DNA from: Pyrinomonadaceae bacterium
GTDB taxonomy: Bacteria > Acidobacteriota > Blastocatellia > Pyrinomonadales > Pyrinomonadaceae
Reading direction: 5' to 3'
Length of the DNA: 64,000 nt
NCBI GenBank assembly: GCA_036277115.1
Contig: DASUNM010000023.1
Coordinates: forward strand, 930,001 to 994,000
Both the position numbers and the translations under genes were made by a program. Positions 27,777-36,271 of this stretch are shown piece by piece (position 1 is the first letter of the stretch; each line of letters begins with the position of its first letter). The notes below the pieces were generated by a model, which was given only the letters and a program-made list of their open reading frames with translations, was not told the origin of the DNA and searched no databases.

Positions 27777-28451
27777 ATGCGAAAACGTTTATTGGTTTCA
27801 ATCTTAACGGTCGCCGTTCTATTCACATTCTCCGCCTGTCGCCATTTCGGCAAAGGCGTTCAAGGCTCCGGAGTTCGCAAGGCTGAGAAGCGAGACTTGC
27901 CGGCTTTCAAGTCGATCGAAACCAACGGCGCTTTTGAAATCCGGGTCACCTGTCAGAAGGAAGCCAGTTTTGAGATCGAAGGTGACGATAATCTTCTGCC
28001 GTTAGTCAAAACTGACGTGCGCAACGGGGTTCTCCGCATTTATAACGACGGCTCGTATTCGGCGACGCAAGCGATCGCCGTGCGCATAACGCTTTCGGAT
28101 CTTGAAGCAATCAGTTCGACGGGAGCGGCCGACATTGAAGTCGCGAACGTGAAGAACAACCAACTCAGTATCAGTTGGCAGGGCGCCGGAAGAATTGAAG
28201 CCACGGGCGATACCAAATTCATCCAGATAAGCTCAACCGGCGCCGGCGAGATCGACAGCGGGAAACTACGCGCCGAGCGTGCAAAGGTGTCGGTCACCGG
28301 AGCCGCGCACGTCGATGTCTATGCGAGCCAGCAACTCGACGTCACAGTTTCGGGCGTCGGACAAGTTACCTATGGCGGAAATCCACCGGTCGTGAATAAG
28401 AGCGTGACGGGACTCGGCAGCGTGAATAAGAAAGAATCCGGAAGCAGCTGA
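27777..28451 (+). CDS. DUF2807 lipoprotein
   Basis: The 224-residue protein has a lipoprotein signal with lipobox FSAC at residues 18-21, so it is likely anchored to a membrane. The body is a DUF2807 beta-helix: LPAFKSIETNGAFEIRVTCQ, EIEGDDNLLPLVKTDVRNG, and repeated ISSTGAADIEV / ISSTGAGEID / VSVTGAAHVDVY strands. DUF2807 is a putative auto-transporter-like adhesin domain of unknown function. It sits between two VWFA paralogues, but spacing does not prove a link. Confidence 0.92.
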   Translation: MRKRLLVSILTVAVLFTFSACRHFGKGVQGSGVRKAEKRDLPAFKSIETNGAFEIRVTCQKEASFEIEGDDNLLPLVKTDVRNGVLRIYNDGSYSATQAIAVRITLSDLEAISSTGAADIEVANVKNNQLSISWQGAGRIEATGDTKFIQISSTGAGEIDSGKLRAERAKVSVTGAAHVDVYASQQLDVTVSGVGQVTYGGNPPVVNKSVTGLGSVNKKESGSS

Positions 28452-28606
28452 TCGCCCAGCGCGTCGCACCATTCGGAACCTATCCGCAACTAACGCTAGT
28501 TGCCTCTTTGAGGGGTTAGTGCTCTAATTCGTTCAGTGGTGCCTGAACCAGCCTCTCCTGCTATTCCTGCTGTCCTGCTTAGTGCTCTTCCCTGGAGGTA
28601 ACGAAC

Positions 28607-30775
28607 ATGCGTTGGAAAGCTTTTCTTACGTTAGTCGTCGCGGCGTTAGTGTTGCCGGTACGCGCGCAACAACCGCCGAAACAGGATCCACCCGCGCCCT
28701 GGCGTGTCACCACCCCCGTTGATCCGTCTCAGCAGGACAAACGTCAATCAGAGGACGACGATGAGGTCGTGCGCATCACCACGAATCTGGTGCAGATCGA
28801 CGCGGTCGTAACAAAAGACAACAAGCTGGTAACTGGTCTCACGGAGGACGATTTTGAAGTCCTTGAGGATGGAAAGCCCCAGTTCATCAAGAGCTTCTCG
28901 TTTGTCTCAATGGTGAAACCCGCGGATCAGTCCACGACGGGCACGGTAGCTTCGGCTAAAGCGAAAAACGCGGTGATGGCGCCCCCACCGACATTCAAAC
29001 CCAACGAACCGCACCGCACGATTGCATTCGTTTACGATGATATCGGCAGCTCCGCCGGCACGATCGGACAAGTAAGAAAACAGATCCGGAAATTCATTGA
29101 AGAGGAAATGCAGCCCAACGATCTGGTGGCCATTATTCGCACCGGAGGCGAAGTCGGCGCGTTGCAACAGTTCACGAACGATAAGCGGATTCTGCTGCGC
29201 GCGGTTGAAAATTTTCGTTACAGCACGGCGAGTCGCCTGGGTGTTTCAATGTTTCCTTCAGGTATGGATTCGCTGGCGGGTGGCAGTCGCGGCGGGGCAT
29301 ATGCCGGACAATCATTGGAACAGAGCCTGCGGGTGTTACGGTTTATTCTGCTCGGCATGCGAGAAATCCCGGGGCGCAAGTCAATGATTCTGCTCTCTGA
29401 GCATTTTCCGCGCGACACAATGTTCGGTCTCCCGCCAGACCGCAGCTCATTTCTCACGCGGGACACCATATCGTCAATTGGTGACGGTCGTTCAATGTTC
29501 AGCAACTACCGCGGCGTACAAAGGCTCGCGGAACTGGCGATTCGGTCGTCAGTGGTGATTTACGGCGTGGACATTCGCGGTTTAGTGCCTTTCATGATGG
29601 CGCCCATCGATACTTTTTCCAATCCCAATCCCAGACCCGCGGGTGATCAGCCATTTCAGGCGTTGCGAGCCCAAAGTCATTGGCTTCAGGACAGTCGCGC
29701 CGGTCAGGACTATCTGGCGAGAGAGACAGGCGGCTTCGTCATCAAGAACTCCAACAACTATTTCAGGCGCATCACTGAAGACCAGACTGGTTACTATCTA
29801 ATCGGTTATCGTCCGACTGAGACGACGTTCAATCGCAGCTTTCACAAAATTACGGTCAGAGTGAAACGCCCGGGCCTAACGGTACGTACGCGATCCGGAT
29901 TTTACGGCATGACGGACGAGGATACGCGCCCGATGCAATTAACGGGTCACGATCGCCTGAACATGGCACTGATGTCGCCGTTGGGCGCTTCGGATGTTGA
30001 AGTGCATTTGACCGCGCTGTTCGCCGCGGCGCCAAAGGTGGGCTCGTTGCTGCGTTCCTTGATTCATTTCTCCGCACAAGATTTGGAGTTCATTAAGGAA
30101 CCTGGGGGACAGCAAACGGCCACCTTGAACCTGGCGGCAATCGTCTTTGGTGATAACGGCAACGTCATCGAACAACTCACCGAAACGCGCTCGATTCGTG
30201 TCGATGAAAAAGACTTGGATCGGCTAAGGGCTGACGGACTGGTTTACCAATTTGACGTCCCGCTGAAGAAGCCGGGAGCTTATCAATTCCGCGTCGCCGT
30301 ACGCGATGCAAATTCATCTCAGATCGGAACGGCGCGGCAATTTGTCGAGGTACCGGATCTGAAGAAGAACGTGCTGACGTTGTCAGGCATCACCGTCTCA
30401 CTTGAGGCGCAAGCAAACAGCAGCAACTCGCTGGTCACTGATTTGAGAAATGCCGCCATTCGCCGTTTCCCACCAGAATCCAACCTCTGGTTCGGCTACA
30501 TTATTTACAATGCGCGAACTGACAAGGCTGGGGCATCGCTCACCGCCCAATCCAGAGTTTTTCAGGATGGAAAGCTTGTTCATGAGGGTGAGCCGCAGCC
30601 GATTGACTTCACCGGCCAGAGCGATTTGAAACGAATCTCAACCGGCGGCGGCCTAAAGCTTGGCAAGCTGCCTGCCGGCGAGTACCAACTTCAGCTTGTG
30701 GTCCGGGAGCAATCTTCCGGAAAAGAGAAGCCCCGCGTCGCATGGCAAATGATTGATTTTGAAATCGTGAAATAG
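28607..30775 (+). CDS. Secreted VWFA-related acidobacterial domain protein (second paralogue)
   Basis: The 722-residue protein has a signal peptide ending VRAQQ and the same domain order as the one at 24733: VVRITTNLVQIDAVVTKDNK, FEVLEDGKPQFIKSFSFVSM, TIAFVYDDIGSS, RKFIEEEMQPNDLVAIIRTG, GYYLIGYRPTETTFNRSFHK, VKRPGLTVRTRSGFYG. The match runs through the C-terminal beta region to the final WQMIDFEIV (WIDFEIV in the paralogue), so the whole gene was duplicated. CTGGAGG precedes ATG 28607. Its likely role is surface or periplasmic protein interaction, not proven. Confidence 0.93.
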   Translation: MRWKAFLTLVVAALVLPVRAQQPPKQDPPAPWRVTTPVDPSQQDKRQSEDDDEVVRITTNLVQIDAVVTKDNKLVTGLTEDDFEVLEDGKPQFIKSFSFVSMVKPADQSTTGTVASAKAKNAVMAPPPTFKPNEPHRTIAFVYDDIGSSAGTIGQVRKQIRKFIEEEMQPNDLVAIIRTGGEVGALQQFTNDKRILLRAVENFRYSTASRLGVSMFPSGMDSLAGGSRGGAYAGQSLEQSLRVLRFILLGMREIPGRKSMILLSEHFPRDTMFGLPPDRSSFLTRDTISSIGDGRSMFSNYRGVQRLAELAIRSSVVIYGVDIRGLVPFMMAPIDTFSNPNPRPAGDQPFQALRAQSHWLQDSRAGQDYLARETGGFVIKNSNNYFRRITEDQTGYYLIGYRPTETTFNRSFHKITVRVKRPGLTVRTRSGFYGMTDEDTRPMQLTGHDRLNMALMSPLGASDVEVHLTALFAAAPKVGSLLRSLIHFSAQDLEFIKEPGGQQTATLNLAAIVFGDNGNVIEQLTETRSIRVDEKDLDRLRADGLVYQFDVPLKKPGAYQFRVAVRDANSSQIGTARQFVEVPDLKKNVLTLSGITVSLEAQANSSNSLVTDLRNAAIRRFPPESNLWFGYIIYNARTDKAGASLTAQSRVFQDGKLVHEGEPQPIDFTGQSDLKRISTGGGLKLGKLPAGEYQLQLVVREQSSGKEKPRVAWQMIDFEIVK

Positions 30776-30796
30776 GATCGGAACCCGGGCAGTCGG

Positions 30797-30802
30797 TATA
30801 AT
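30797..30802 (+). promoter_or_regulatory. TATAAT box just upstream of the yceH start
   Basis: A perfect TATAAT lies six bases before the GTG start codon at 30809. Transcription would start at or near the GTG, so the mRNA is probably leaderless. No Shine-Dalgarno sequence is present. Confidence 0.5.
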
Positions 30803-30808
30803 GCGCGC

Positions 30809-31462
30809 GTGTCGCTGCTTACCGAAACCGAAATCCGCGTCCTTGGCTCGCTGATCGAAAAGCAGATCACGACGCCCGAATACTATCCGCTGACGCTTCA
30901 CGCACTCACCGCTGCGTGCAATCAGAAGAACAATCGTAATCCGGTGATGTCGCTCACCGAACCAGAAGTCGAACGCGCCCTCGACAGTTTGCGCGACCGG
31001 AACCTCGCTTACGTCTTTCATGGCAGCACGAGCCGCGTACCGAAGTTCAAGCATGTCGCACCTGAGATTCTGCAACTCAATCCGGCGGAACTCGCGGTGA
31101 TGTGCGTGCTGATGTTGAGTGGGGCACAGACCGTCGGCGAAATTCGCACGCGCGGCTCTCGCCTTCACGAGTTCTCTGGACTGGAAGAAGTTGACGAGAC
31201 GTTGCGCGGGCTCAGTGCGCGCGAATCCGAACCGCTCGTGGTGAAATTGCCAAGACAGCCGGGACAGAAAGATGCTCGCTATGTTCATCTGCTCTCAGGC
31301 GAGCCGGACCTGGCACACCTGGAAGCCGCCACCGCGGAACAGCCGGCACGACGCGCTGACTCGGCCCGCGCTCCTCAACTCGAAGAGCAGGTGCAAATGC
31401 TAAAGCAGCAGGTTGAGGAGCTGGCGAGGCAATTCGCTGAATTCAGAAAGCAGTTTGAATAA
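30809..31462 (+). CDS. YceH/DUF480 family protein
   Basis: The 217-residue protein has the DUF480 tandem winged-helix region: ETEIRVLGSLIEKQITTPEY, YPLTLHALTAACNQKNNRNP, RVPKFKHVAPEILQLNPAEL, and VMLMLSGAQTVGEIRTRGSR-like helices (residues 95-125). The C-terminus is a short coiled coil (EEQVQMLKQQVEELARQFAE). It is a cytoplasmic protein of unknown function, with a DNA-binding-like fold. The start is GTG 30809; the promoter at 30797 suggests a leaderless message. Confidence 0.93.
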   Translation: MSLLTETEIRVLGSLIEKQITTPEYYPLTLHALTAACNQKNNRNPVMSLTEPEVERALDSLRDRNLAYVFHGSTSRVPKFKHVAPEILQLNPAELAVMCVLMLSGAQTVGEIRTRGSRLHEFSGLEEVDETLRGLSARESEPLVVKLPRQPGQKDARYVHLLSGEPDLAHLEAATAEQPARRADSARAPQLEEQVQMLKQQVEELARQFAEFRKQFE

Positions 31463-31494
31463 CGTTCGACGTCACTGCCCTGTCAGGTGAATCA

Positions 31495-32380
31495 ATGAAT
31501 GCTGCCCGAGCGTTGCTGCCGCTCCTCTTAAACCGGTTTGCTCTTTTCGCCCGCCTTTGCTCAGGACAAGGCCATTCCTGTGTGCAGCGAAAATGCATTC
31601 GCCGCCGTGCGCCCACCGCCCAAGCTCACCTACCAGTGTTCGGAAAGTTTGATCGACAGTGACAGCCGGATTCTGCGTCTGCCGCGACGACGCGCGGCGC
31701 TCGCGCGTGTGGCCCAAACGCTATTTTCGTTTACCGATCCGGACTGGTGGGAGACAAGCGTGGCCGAGTTGAACGCTTGTGAACTTCACGCCGGCGCCGG
31801 CGAGTTAAGCGAGGAAGAGAAAGCGCGCTGGCGCACTGGAGATCTTTCCACGTGGCTTTTTGGCGATGAACAAACGCGCCTCGTACTGATTGCCGATCCG
31901 TGTTACCAGCCAGGCTTTAACGGCGCAAATGCATTTGTGCTTCATCGAAGCGATGGCCGCGTGTTCGCGACTCAGGTGCTGGACGGTTATTACTCGCGCG
32001 CTGACAATTCGGTGGGCATTAACTTCGCGAAGCTGAATGGCCAGCGAGTTATCGAAGTGACAACCGGCAACAGTATGCCGCCATCGCTGGTCAGTTATTT
32101 CTTTGCCATCGACCGTTCCGGACGTGCAATCCCGAAGAGAATCTTTCGTATCGATGGCCGCCTGACGAACGAAGTCCACTCGGCTATGCTCTTGGCTGAG
32201 CCTGGAGATCTCAACCTGCCTGCCAATGCGAGTGAACTGGGTATCATCCGCAATCGAAGACTCGTGCGGGGTTTCAGCGCTTACGAAGAACACGAACGCG
32301 GCCCGATCAATGCTGACGGCCGCAAGCTTCGCCGGATCGTCTATCGCTGGAACGGCCGCTTCTATTCGAGAACCAACTGA
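31495..32380 (+). CDS. Secreted protein of unknown function with an apparent frameshift in its signal peptide
   Basis: From TTG 31538 the frame encodes LFSPAFAQDKAIPVCSENAF and a mature protein of about 270 residues with WWETSVAELNACELHAGAGE, TWLFGDEQTRLVLIADPCYQ, and a basic C-terminal RRIVYRWNGRFYSRTN. The signal peptide is cut short there. An ATG at 31495 opens MNAARALLPLLL in another frame. Removing one A from the AAA at 31530-31532 would join them into MNAARALLPLLLTGLLFSPA then FAQ, a good signal peptide. So the gene has a one-base insertion in this sequence, or a sequencing error, or it is rescued by slippage. The function is unknown. Confidence 0.7.
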
Positions 32381-32455
32381 TGTGCTGGGCGCTATGCCCG
32401 ATTGACGATCGCCAGGTCAAGCGTTAACATCCGCCGCAATTTGGGAGGCTCGCTT

Positions 32456-33289
32456 ATGTTTACTCGCCGGTTCTGTCTCGTTTTTTTCATTTCGCTCGTC
32501 TTCGCCTCAGCGGCACACGCTCAGTACAAACTGGAAACCTGCGAAGACTTGAATATCACTAAGAACCAGTACGGCGGCAGCGTCGTTGAAACGGCGGCAT
32601 GCGTAAATCCGACGAAAACGTTCAGTCCGAAAGGAACGCTGCGCAACGTCCATATCCTCTACTCGTTTCCAAAGGTGCCGACGGGCGCCGGCGTGACGTT
32701 TCTGGTGACAAAAGACAACGCGGACGGCGAGCATGTGCAGTACATCGACTATTCAGTCTCGCCGAATCACACCACCGCTTACGCGCAACTGACAATTAAT
32801 ACACCGGGAAAATATTTCGTGCGCCTCGTGAACTTTTACAACAAAGCGCAGGTGTGGGCCACGACGGATTTTAACGTCGGCGCGGACACAGTGGGGCCGC
32901 GCGCCGCAGGCAACACCGCTGCGGGTCAGGGTCAGGTTTGGATCTGCAAGACCGTCGATGACGACTGGAACTGCGTCGGTGGATCGAACCAGTGGCAAGC
33001 TAATGTCGGCTTTGACGTGCTGTTTAAGAACCCCACCCCGGTCGGCGTAGATTTCATTGGCATCATTTTTCACCGGCAAGGCCCGGACGGCAAAGACGTT
33101 GAGTTCATCAATGAGTACCAACAGAATATCGGCGAGAAGAATCGTTTCTACGCTACCACCAATAACATGCTGAAGTTGCCTGCCGGAACCTTCAGCGTTT
33201 ACATCATTGCCTGGGGCAAACGCGAAGTGCTCACGCATAACGGCAACCTGACGGAATACTTTGCGAAGATGACGCTGACGGTGAAGTGA
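32456..33289 (+). CDS. Secreted protein of unknown function
   Basis: The 277-residue protein (ATG 32456, GGGAGGCTCGCTT upstream) has a signal peptide ending AAHAQ. The mature part seems to contain two similar beta-sandwich-like halves: VHILYSFPKVPTGAGVTFLV, YAQLTINTPGKYFVRLVNFY, then VDFIGIIFHRQGPDGKDVEF and LKLPAGTFSVYIIAWGKREV. Each half ends in a strand describing a limited extension, as in immunoglobulin-like domains. No family name is known to me. Confidence 0.75.
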   Translation: MFTRRFCLVFFISLVFASAAHAQYKLETCEDLNITKNQYGGSVVETAACVNPTKTFSPKGTLRNVHILYSFPKVPTGAGVTFLVTKDNADGEHVQYIDYSVSPNHTTAYAQLTINTPGKYFVRLVNFYNKAQVWATTDFNVGADTVGPRAAGNTAAGQGQVWICKTVDDDWNCVGGSNQWQANVGFDVLFKNPTPVGVDFIGIIFHRQGPDGKDVEFINEYQQNIGEKNRFYATTNNMLKLPAGTFSVYIIAWGKREVLTHNGNLTEYFAKMTLTVK

Positions 33290-33295
33290 TTCTGG

Positions 33296-34735
33296 TTACT
33301 CAGAATGTCTGTCCGCGCGAAAGCGAAACAGTTTGACGGGCGCGCCGGACGGAATGCCGGCTTTCTGTAAAGCGATCTCTAATTGTTTTGCCGCCGTTTT
33401 GATACCTTCGAGAGCGGGGAGTAAGAGTCCGCGACGCCCCGATTCATCTTCCACGATCACGCCGTAGACTTTTGGATCCAGATCACCAGGCGTGCACGGC
33501 TCAGGCGCTGAAAGCACATCGACCGAATATTTCAGGTTCGGGAGTTCGGCGGCGCGCACGGGGGGAAAGCGCGGATCCCGGGTGGCAGCGCTGACCGCAT
33601 TCGCGATGATCTCTTCGGCGAGTGAGTCTTTGACCGGATCGATTGTGCCGATGCAGCCGCGCAATTCGCCGTCGTGAGTCTTGATCGAAACGAAGCAGCC
33701 GGCCCGAGCGCCGAGCAGGTCAGTACCACCTGCGGCAGCGGTTGGGCCAGTGACACGCATGACTTCTCCAGTCGTGATAAAGGACTCGATTGTGCGGCGA
33801 GCGAGCGCGGGAATGAAGTCAGGACCGCCTGCAACCGGGGTCCCCGCGCGGGCATCCCGCGTGGGGTGGTCGTTAGCGGGCGGTTGATCGTCCGCAAGGT
33901 CTTGAGCGATAGCTTCGGACGTGGACGCGGAAGCAACCAGCTGCGCCACAAGATATCCGACGCCGAACGGTCCTTCGTAACTGAGGACTTCGCACGCCGG
34001 CCGGGTATCTTCAATTACACCTAAGGCCACCAGCATCGATCGATAACCACACTCACCAGCGAGCCGGCGCAGATCCCGATCGATAGTCGCGATTCGATGG
34101 GGTTGGCAGGATTGGATCGCTTCGACCACTGCTTCATCAAAACGGTGTGCTTCAGGATCAAATCCGGCCGGCGCACCGGGTTGTAACCGGTGACTGAGAT
34201 CGCCGCTGGCAATAAATGCGACCGGCCGTCGCAACGTCGCGATCGCCTGACGGACGCAGTTACCAAAGCGCAGGTGATTCTCGTCCGAAAGGAAGCTGTA
34301 CCCAAGCGCGACAACTCTGCCGTTCCATCCGTTCCGTTGCAGGAAATAGAGCGGCACTGCCGTTCCGTGATCGAGCTCGGCGCCAGGAATTCGCAGGGTG
34401 ATTAAGTTGTGTTGTTCGGCGGCGCGCGTGATCTCACTCAGCAGCTCGGCATCCAGCGCCGCTTCGACGGTTGCTTCGGGGGCGCGAAACATCGAAAAGT
34501 TTCCGTAAAGCTTCGGGCCTTCGTAAGCGACGAACGCAACCGCTTCAAGGGGCGCATGCGGCGAAATCAGAACAACGGTTTCAGCGCCGCTGTCGATGAC
34601 CCGCTGCGTCAGTTCAGCCATCGCACTAATGGAGTTTTGCACCGCGCCACACGACTCGCCGCCGACTTCAGGGACCATTATGGGCGGGTGCGGAGCAATG
34701 CCTGCGAAAACCAGTGAACTCGTGTGGTTGGCCAT
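33296..34735 (-). CDS. LigB-like dioxygenase / AMMECR1 fusion (AmmeMemoRadiSam system protein A-type)
   Basis: The 479-residue protein has an N-terminal class III extradiol-dioxygenase-like domain (GIAPHPPIMVPEVGG, LISPHAPLEAVAF, LDHGTAVPLYFLQ, FIASGDLSHRL) and a C-terminal AMMECR1 domain (from about residue 305: FITTGEVMRVTGP, GCFVSIKTHDGELRGCIGTI, EEIIANAVSAATRDPRFPPV). This is the fusion seen in AmmeMemoRadiSam systems, where a radical SAM partner is expected; none lies nearby. The linker DQPPANDHPTRDARAGTPVA between the domains contains a palindromic repeat (33814-33881) in frame. Its substrate is unknown. Confidence 0.9.
   Translation of the reverse strand: MANHTSSLVFAGIAPHPPIMVPEVGGESCGAVQNSISAMAELTQRVIDSGAETVVLISPHAPLEAVAFVAYEGPKLYGNFSMFRAPEATVEAALDAELLSEITRAAEQHNLITLRIPGAELDHGTAVPLYFLQRNGWNGRVVALGYSFLSDENHLRFGNCVRQAIATLRRPVAFIASGDLSHRLQPGAPAGFDPEAHRFDEAVVEAIQSCQPHRIATIDRDLRRLAGECGYRSMLVALGVIEDTRPACEVLSYEGPFGVGYLVAQLVASASTSEAIAQDLADDQPPANDHPTRDARAGTPVAGGPDFIPALARRTIESFITTGEVMRVTGPTAAAGGTDLLGARAGCFVSIKTHDGELRGCIGTIDPVKDSLAEEIIANAVSAATRDPRFPPVRAAELPNLKYSVDVLSAPEPCTPGDLDPKVYGVIVEDESGRRGLLLPALEGIKTAAKQLEIALQKAGIPSGAPVKLFRFRADRHSE
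33814..33881 (-). repeat. Palindromic repeat inserted in the LigB-AMMECR1 linker
   Basis: The plus strand reads GAAGTCAGGACCGCCTGCAA, CCGGGGTCCCCGCGCGGGCA, TCCCGCGTGGGGTGGTCGTT and AGCG, closely matching the element at 17633. It is in frame and encodes the Pro/Asp-rich linker between two domains. Confidence 0.85.
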
Positions 34736-34806
34736 AGGCGAAACTCAGTCGGCCAAAGAGGTTATTAATCCGCTTGAATGGCGAGATTCTAGCACCGGTG
34801 ATGTAG

Positions 34807-34911
34807 TGTCAGAAGCCCGAGCGTGAGCGAGGGCAAGTCTAAGTTGACGATCTACTTCCACAGCATGTCGTCTTAGGTGCCCACTCTCACGGTCAGGTTT
34901 CTGACACGGTG
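34807..34911. repeat. Hairpin element between the LigB-AMMECR1 gene and the reductase gene
   Basis: Imperfect inverted ends (left: GTGTCAGAAGCCCGAGCGTG; right, reverse complement: GTGTCAGAAACCTGACCGTG) bracket about 40 bp. The ends resemble the GTGTCAGAACCCGGAGCGGT form seen inside the downstream gene at 35334, so it is probably the same family. Confidence 0.65.
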
Positions 34912-34936
34912 GCGAAGCAGTTATCATTACCCGCTT

Positions 34937-36199
34937 ATGCAAGAGCTTGACGTGATCATTGTCGGCGCCGGGCCCGCCGGATCGTTTGCCGCGGAACGGC
35001 TCGCGCGCGCCGGCGTACGCGTGGCGCTGTTCGATGGTCGGCCGGAGGGCGAACCCAAGGCCTGCGGCGGCGGCGTAACCTCGAAAGCTTTGAAGGCCTG
35101 GCCGCATTTGCTTGAGGCCGTGGGCCGCACGATTGACGAACTCGACATGTACTCGCCGTCGGGCAAGCACCTTCATCTGAAATTGGAAGAGCCATTCGCG
35201 GTTTACTCGCGCATCGCCTTCGACACGTTTCTGCGGGAGCGCGCGCGGCAGGCCGGCGCGCATGTCTTCGCAGATAAGATCTCGGGGCGCGGCTTTAACA
35301 AGTTGCGCGACGACCCGAAGACGCTTCTCGATCCCGTCGCTACCGCTCCGGGTTCTGACACGGATGAGGCGTGGACGATCAAAACTAAAAGCGGCGCTGA
35401 GTTTTCCTGCAAATACCTGGTCGGAGCAGATGGCGCGAACAGCGCAATTGCGAAGAAGCTCGCCGGACCGCTGCCGCCGGCAGAGATGGAAGTGGCTTTT
35501 GGCTATCGTGCGCCGTTGCCTGAGTCAGGCGACGCCGCGACGGTGGTGGCTTTTCTGCCAAAGTGGGTTGGCTACGCCTGGGCGTTTCCGCGGATCGATC
35601 ATGTGAGTTTCGGGATTGCGACTACGCAGGATGCATTCGATCACGAAGCACTCGATCGCCTGCTGTGGGATTTCATGGTGAGTTACTACGAAGTAGCGCA
35701 CGGTGGTAACTTGCCCGCGATGCGTCTTTGGTCGCGCCAGGCTGACGACGCGCAACTTAACAAACTGCGACCCACAGCGGAGCGTTACGCCGCGCGCATC
35801 CCCGGTCTGGCGCCGCGCACCTGGGACACGCGGAAAGCCTGCGGCGCCGGTTGGGCTTTGCTTGGTGACGCGGCCGGATTTGCCGATCCGGTAACCGGCG
35901 AAGGGATTTACTATGCGTTGAAGTCCGCAGAACTGTTTGTGAATGCGTATCTGAAAGGAAAGCCGGAAGAATACGAAAGACTCTGGCGCGCGGATTTCGG
36001 TGGCGATTTGAAACGCGCGTCACAGATGCGCCGCCGGTTTTATGGAAATTTCTGGGGCGCGCCCTTTACCGACCGAATGATCGAGTTCGCACGCGGACAT
36101 CGCGGCATACGCAAAGTCCTTGGCGAGCTTGTGGCCGGTGACCAGGGCTATGTCGGTTTGAAGAAGAAGCTGGCGCGTAGCGCGCTGAAGCCATTGTGA
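34937..36199 (+). CDS. Geranylgeranyl reductase family FAD-dependent oxidoreductase
   Basis: The 420-residue protein has the N-terminal FAD motif VIIVGAGPAGSFAAERLARA, the family signature ACGGGVTSKALKAWP, the internal YLVGADGANSAIAKKL and the late FAD loop WALLGDAAGFADPVTGEGIY. The family reduces isoprenoid double bonds or acts on polyketide-like rings. It is cytoplasmic or membrane-associated. ATG 34937 follows the TTATGC context without a strong ribosome binding site. Residues 133-142 (DPVATAPGSD) come from a palindromic repeat in frame (35334-35361). Confidence 0.92.
   Translation: MQELDVIIVGAGPAGSFAAERLARAGVRVALFDGRPEGEPKACGGGVTSKALKAWPHLLEAVGRTIDELDMYSPSGKHLHLKLEEPFAVYSRIAFDTFLRERARQAGAHVFADKISGRGFNKLRDDPKTLLDPVATAPGSDTDEAWTIKTKSGAEFSCKYLVGADGANSAIAKKLAGPLPPAEMEVAFGYRAPLPESGDAATVVAFLPKWVGYAWAFPRIDHVSFGIATTQDAFDHEALDRLLWDFMVSYYEVAHGGNLPAMRLWSRQADDAQLNKLRPTAERYAARIPGLAPRTWDTRKACGAGWALLGDAAGFADPVTGEGIYYALKSAELFVNAYLKGKPEEYERLWRADFGGDLKRASQMRRRFYGNFWGAPFTDRMIEFARGHRGIRKVLGELVAGDQGYVGLKKKLARSALKPL
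35334..35361 (+). repeat. Short palindromic repeat inserted in frame in the reductase gene
   Basis: It reads CCGTCGCTACCGCTCCGGGT then TCTGACAC; its reverse complement is the GTGTCAGAACCCGGAGCGG variant. It encodes PVATAPGSDT in an FAD-oxidoreductase loop. Confidence 0.8.
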
Positions 36200-36220
36200 G
36201 CACAATCAGAACGTCAAAAC

Positions 36221-36251
36221 AAAAGGAGAGGCCGTGAAGCCTCTCCTTTTT
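36221..36251 (+). terminator. Rho-independent terminator
   Basis: A 12-bp stem (AAAAGGAGAGGC with GCCTCTCCTTTT, loop CGTGAA) ends in a T-run. It lies 21 bp after the reductase stop and could serve the convergent lamin-tail gene as well. Confidence 0.9.
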
Positions 36252-36271
36252 AGTTGCGAATGCTTTTCGGG

